Of a stretch of 8,329 nucleotides of DNA, positions 6,308 through 8,329 are shown in pieces. A model generated the notes under the pieces. The model was given only the letters and a program-made list of their open reading frames with translations. It was not told the origin of the DNA and searched no databases. The number at the start of each line of letters is the position of its first letter. Within the stretch, counting starts at the first letter, position 1. The stretch comes from Actinomycetota bacterium (GTDB lineage Bacteria; Actinomycetota; Acidimicrobiia; Acidimicrobiales; Poriferisodalaceae). The stretch is from contig JAADHX010000172.1 in the NCBI GenBank assembly GCA_013151655.1, forward strand, positions 1-8,329, read 5' to 3'. A program made the translations under genes and the position numbers.

Positions 6308-6925
6308 TTACAGGTCGAGCATTCGCCTGAATACGACTACGTAGCGCTCAGCCAACTGATCTTCGGTCCAACCCAGGATCTCGATAAAGGGTGAGGGTGG
6401 TTGAACCGCGGCCAGCACTGCGGCCGACAGAGTCAGCAGGGCAAACGCGACATCGGTTTCGTCGCGGTCTACAAAGACCGCCAACGGTTTGGCGATAGCG
6501 GCCAGGATTTCGCGATCGGTGCGTTGGCGAGCTGAGGCCAGCCTTGGGTGAGACACCTGAATTCTGAACATCGACAACGAGCGGGCGCTGCTCTGGGCCC
6601 GGTCGGCAATATAGGCCTGGCAAATCAGATTGAGTACCTCATCCTGAGTGAACTCGGACCAAAACTGCCCCTCAGCAATCAACATTGCTGCTTGGCGACG
6701 GCTACGAAGCCACCGTTCGTGGACCTCGTCGAGGAGGGCATCTTTGGTACTGAAACGGCGGTAGAACGACGACGGCGACACGTCGGCGGCGAGACAGATG
6801 TCCTCAACTGTCAGGGTGTCCCAGTCGCGTCCATCGAGGGCGCCCTCGGCAGCTAACACAACTCGTTCGAAAACGGCCCTGCTTCTGGCCTGAGAGCCTT
6901 GATCTACCCTAAGTCGATGCGCCAC
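6308..6925 (-). CDS. TetR/AcrR-type transcriptional regulator
   Basis: The 205-residue length and layout are typical of TetR regulators. The N-terminal DNA-binding domain shows the helix-turn-helix in LTVEDICLAADVS (38-50) followed by the family-typical PSSFYRRFSTKDALLDEV (51-68). Residues from about 80 on form the variable ligand-binding and dimerisation part, in which no ligand can be read. The start is a GTG at 6925; no other usable start lies upstream in frame. A TACAGT hexamer 8 bases upstream and no Shine-Dalgarno suggest leaderless expression. The gene is divergent from the GNAT gene, 46 bases away, so it may control itself, that gene, or both. A perfect inverted repeat follows its stop. 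Confidence 0.88.
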   Translation of the reverse strand: MAHRLRVDQGSQARSRAVFERVVLAAEGALDGRDWDTLTVEDICLAADVSPSSFYRRFSTKDALLDEVHERWLRSRRQAAMLIAEGQFWSEFTQDEVLNLICQAYIADRAQSSARSLSMFRIQVSHPRLASARQRTDREILAAIAKPLAVFVDRDETDVAFALLTLSAAVLAAVQPPSPFIEILGWTEDQLAERYVVVFRRMLDL

Positions 6926-6971
6926 GGCCCGACACTGTAGATGCCAGGAGCCTTCCCGTAGAGTTCTGTAG
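6926..6971. promoter_or_regulatory. Divergent promoter region of tetR and the GNAT gene, with a 9-bp direct repeat
   Basis: Only 46 bases separate the two start codons. Minus strand: TACAGT (6939-6934) lies 8 bases before the tetR GTG. Plus strand: TAGAGT (6959-6964) lies 7 bases before the GNAT ATG. Both fit TANNNT of leaderless promoters; -35 matches are poor. CTGTAGATG occurs twice in the same direction, at 6935-6943 and 6966-6974, 31 bases apart (about three helical turns). One copy overlaps the tetR -10, the other overlaps the GNAT start codon. Neither copy is palindromic, which is unusual for a TetR operator. Confidence 0.45.
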
Positions 6972-7541
6972 ATGGACTCTTCTGCCCCGATCGAGGTACG
7001 GCGTGTTCGTGTCAGCGACGCGTCTGTGCTTCGTCAGGTACGTCTCAGGGCCCTCGAACTCGATCCGGCCGCCTTTGCTGCGTCGCTCGATGAAAATCGG
7101 GCCCGCCCCGAATCACACTGGAAAAACAGAGCGTCAGAATCGGGTAGTAGCGACACCAAAGCAGAGTTCTTAGCTCTCGATTCCGATGGCACGGCAGTAG
7201 GCCTTGTCGGCGCGCTCCGGATTGCGAACCACCGCGATGTCGCTGAGCTAGTAGCGATGTGGATCGAACCAGCGTTTCGCGGACGCGGTGTCGCTGTCGG
7301 GATGATCGAGGCCGTTCTCGACTGGTGCACCAGCGTCGGTGTATTGGAAGTTGAGCTTTGGGTGGCTCCAGGAAACGACGGAGCCACGCGGTTGTACGAG
7401 CGCTGCGGGTTCACCCAACAGCCGCCGCGCAAGGGAGCAGAGCAGTACGACCGGTTCGACACCTACCTCTCACTTGATCTCGGCGAAGCGGCGGGTAACG
7501 TCGCCTCCAGCGCGACGAATAGTCCCCCACCGGAAACGTGA
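6972..7541 (+). CDS. GNAT-family N-acetyltransferase
   Basis: The 189-residue protein would move an acetyl group from acetyl-CoA to an amine; the substrate cannot be told. The GNAT fold is seen in order: an N-terminal IEVRRVRVSDASVLRQVRLRAL (7-28) strand-helix, AEFLALDSDGTAVGLVGALR (64-83), the motif A strand AELVAMWIEPAFRGRGVAVG (91-110) with the acetyl-CoA pyrophosphate loop RGRGVA (103-108), VEVELWVAPGN-like strand at 125-135, and LYERCGF (141-147) of motif B. The last 20 or so residues are low in structure. The ATG at 6972 has no Shine-Dalgarno and a TAGAGT hexamer 7 bases upstream. It is the only clear plus-strand gene here; it converges on the HNH remnant with a 33-base gap and no evident terminator hairpin. 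Confidence 0.9.
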   Translation: MDSSAPIEVRRVRVSDASVLRQVRLRALELDPAAFAASLDENRARPESHWKNRASESGSSDTKAEFLALDSDGTAVGLVGALRIANHRDVAELVAMWIEPAFRGRGVAVGMIEAVLDWCTSVGVLEVELWVAPGNDGATRLYERCGFTQQPPRKGAEQYDRFDTYLSLDLGEAAGNVASSATNSPPPET

Positions 7542-7574
7542 AGAAACGGTAGGCATCCCTGGTCGATTTGGCTG

Positions 7575-8096
7575 TCAGCTGGCCTCGGCTATGTGTCGGT
7601 TTGTGTGGCAGGGGGCGCAGCGGAGTTGGTCGGTGTGGGTTTGGTCGCGTTCTTTGACGAGGCGTTTCTGTTGGTCTGTCGGAGAGCGCCGTTTGCATGA
7701 TGCGTTCACTGGGCGGGCTTCGGCGTCGTGGATTAGCAGTCGTATGAACGCTGTAGGCAGCAGGCTGGCTACAGGGCCGTCTGGGATTGGTGTTCGGTCG
7801 TCGAGGGTGTTGCCATCTCCGCGGACGTGTATGAGCACCTCGTAGTGAAACGCGTCGGCGGTTGCGCCAAGACCGCTTAGAGCGCGGCCAACACGAATCC
7901 ATTCACGCGCTGTGGCCGCACACACGTCGAGACGCTCCGCTATCCAGTGCGCCGCCGATGGCGACCCGTCTGCGATCCAGATCGGCCCATCAGCTAACGC
8001 AACTGAACCACTGACAAAGTGCCAGGAAAGATCGTTCAACCGGCCACCAAGCGAGATGAGCGATTCTGATGTTGAGCGGGTACTGGTTTGCAACAT
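7575..8096 (-). CDS. Shortened DUF222/HNH (13E12-type) protein, probable in-frame deletion remnant
   Basis: The 173-residue protein has blocks that resemble 13E12-type HNH proteins of actinobacteria but is far too short. Residues 13-84 match the N-terminal part (GSPSAAHWIAERLDV at 44-58, TAREWIRVGRALSGL at 62-76). The next block (EVLIHVRGDG at 86-95 to KRLVKERDQ at 144-152) resembles a region normally much further along. The last block, QLRCAPCHTNRH (157-168), is the end of the HNH motif. Missing are most of the central domain and the segment between KERD and LRCAPCH that should carry the first Cys pair and the catalytic His. The frame is nevertheless open. The ATG at 8096 has AGGGGA five bases upstream; the frame extends to a GTG at 8168 without a ribosome site. 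DNA cutting is unlikely. Family placement is from recalled motifs, not alignment. Confidence 0.7.
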   Translation of the reverse strand: MLQTSTRSTSESLISLGGRLNDLSWHFVSGSVALADGPIWIADGSPSAAHWIAERLDVCAATAREWIRVGRALSGLGATADAFHYEVLIHVRGDGNTLDDRTPIPDGPVASLLPTAFIRLLIHDAEARPVNASCKRRSPTDQQKRLVKERDQTHTDQLRCAPCHTNRHIAEAS

Positions 8097-8101
8097 GGCT
8101 A

Positions 8102-8107
8102 TCCCCT
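8102..8107 (-). promoter_or_regulatory. Shine-Dalgarno site (AGGGGA) of the HNH remnant
   Basis: AGGGGA lies 5 bases before the ATG at 8096 and supports that start over the in-frame GTG at 8168, which has no such site. Retention of a good site fits either a gene still translated or recent decay. Confidence 0.5.
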
Positions 8108-8170
8108 GAAAGGAATGAGTTCTGACTTGATCAGATCTCTCTTCATCAACGGGGGAAGTCGATTGCACCG

Positions 8171-8187
8171 GTCGTGCGTAACACGAC
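8171..8187. repeat. Short inverted repeat upstream of the HNH remnant
   Basis: GTCGTG (8171-8176) and CACGAC (8182-8187) are exact reverse complements around the five bases CGTAA. It lies 75 bases before the likely start codon. It could be an operator half-site pair or chance; no neighbouring T-run supports a terminator. Confidence 0.35.
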
Positions 8188-8272
8188 TCTACTCAGGGGG
8201 TGGGACGGTCAAACTCAGCCAATTTCGCCACTGTTAGTCACCAACATCGAGCTGTGCGAGCCCGACGACCAC

Positions 8273-8329
8273 TCAAAGTGCAGTCGACGCAACCGCGGGC
8301 GCATCCATCAAGCCGGCAAGGGCAACACC
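8273..8329 (-). CDS. Possible C-terminal tail of a gene entering from the right edge
   Basis: On the minus strand the last 57 bases are open in one frame, giving GVALAGLMDAPAVASTAL and then a TGA at 8275-8273. The composition is protein-like, but 18 codons are too few to identify anything or to exclude chance. The remaining 8188-8272 shows no gene or clear signal. Confidence 0.2.
   Translation of the reverse strand, partial: GVALAGLMDAPAVASTAL

Noticed and set aside
7542..7574. Possible bidirectional terminator between the converging GNAT and HNH genes
   Set aside because: No stem of useful length and no T-run could be found in the 33 bases.
8097..8168. Longer start for the HNH remnant at GTG 8168
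   Set aside because: No Shine-Dalgarno precedes it, and the added 24 residues look unlike the family start; AGGGGA clearly serves the ATG at 8096.

Overview
The window reads as a chromosomal piece of an actinomycete. The main evidence is a complete bacterial 20S proteasome and pupylation block on the minus strand, in the order dop, pup, prcB, prcA. A DUF222/HNH (13E12-type) remnant and a CSLREA / choice-of-anchor Q type secreted beta-helix protein suggest Acidimicrobiia or a relative. That class-level guess is inference from gene content only.

Layout from left to right. Positions 1-2512 (minus) hold one long uninterrupted reading frame that runs off the left edge: 837 visible codons of a secreted protein with a signal peptide, a CSLREA-like segment, a right-handed beta-helix built from about a dozen 28-residue rungs, a choice-of-anchor Q style end motif, an Ig-like domain and a Thr-rich linker. 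Positions 2564-5837 (minus) hold prcA, prcB, pup and dop; pup, prcB and prcA are almost end to end (gaps of 5 and 2 bases). Positions 5906-6229 (minus) encode a small acidic lipoprotein of unknown function. Positions 6308-6925 (minus) encode a TetR-type regulator, divergent from a GNAT acetyltransferase gene at 6972-7541 (plus). Positions 7575-8096 (minus) carry a shortened 13E12/HNH protein that appears to have lost most of its nuclease centre. The right edge (8097-8329) is mostly non-coding, possibly with the tail of another minus-strand gene.

How the genes work together: Pup is made ending in Gln. Dop deamidates that Gln to Glu and also removes Pup from substrates. PrcA and PrcB form the 20S core that degrades pupylated proteins. 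The Pup ligase PafA and the ATPase Mpa/ARC that complete the pathway are not in this window. The lipoprotein, regulator, acetyltransferase and HNH remnant have no evident link to proteolysis.

Regulation: four genes that begin transcription units (dop, the lipoprotein, tetR, GNAT) each have a TANNNT -10-like hexamer 6-8 bases before the start codon and no good Shine-Dalgarno sequence, the arrangement of leaderless actinobacterial promoters. Genes inside units or with longer leaders (pup, the beta-helix gene, the HNH remnant) have Shine-Dalgarno sequences. A perfect 15-bp inverted repeat lies between tetR and the lipoprotein gene and touches the lipoprotein gene's -10. I found no RNA gene, CRISPR array or insertion sequence. 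I did not find a clearly new biological system; the most interesting items are the regulatory structures, the PMP-like beta-helix protein and the doubly deleted HNH protein.
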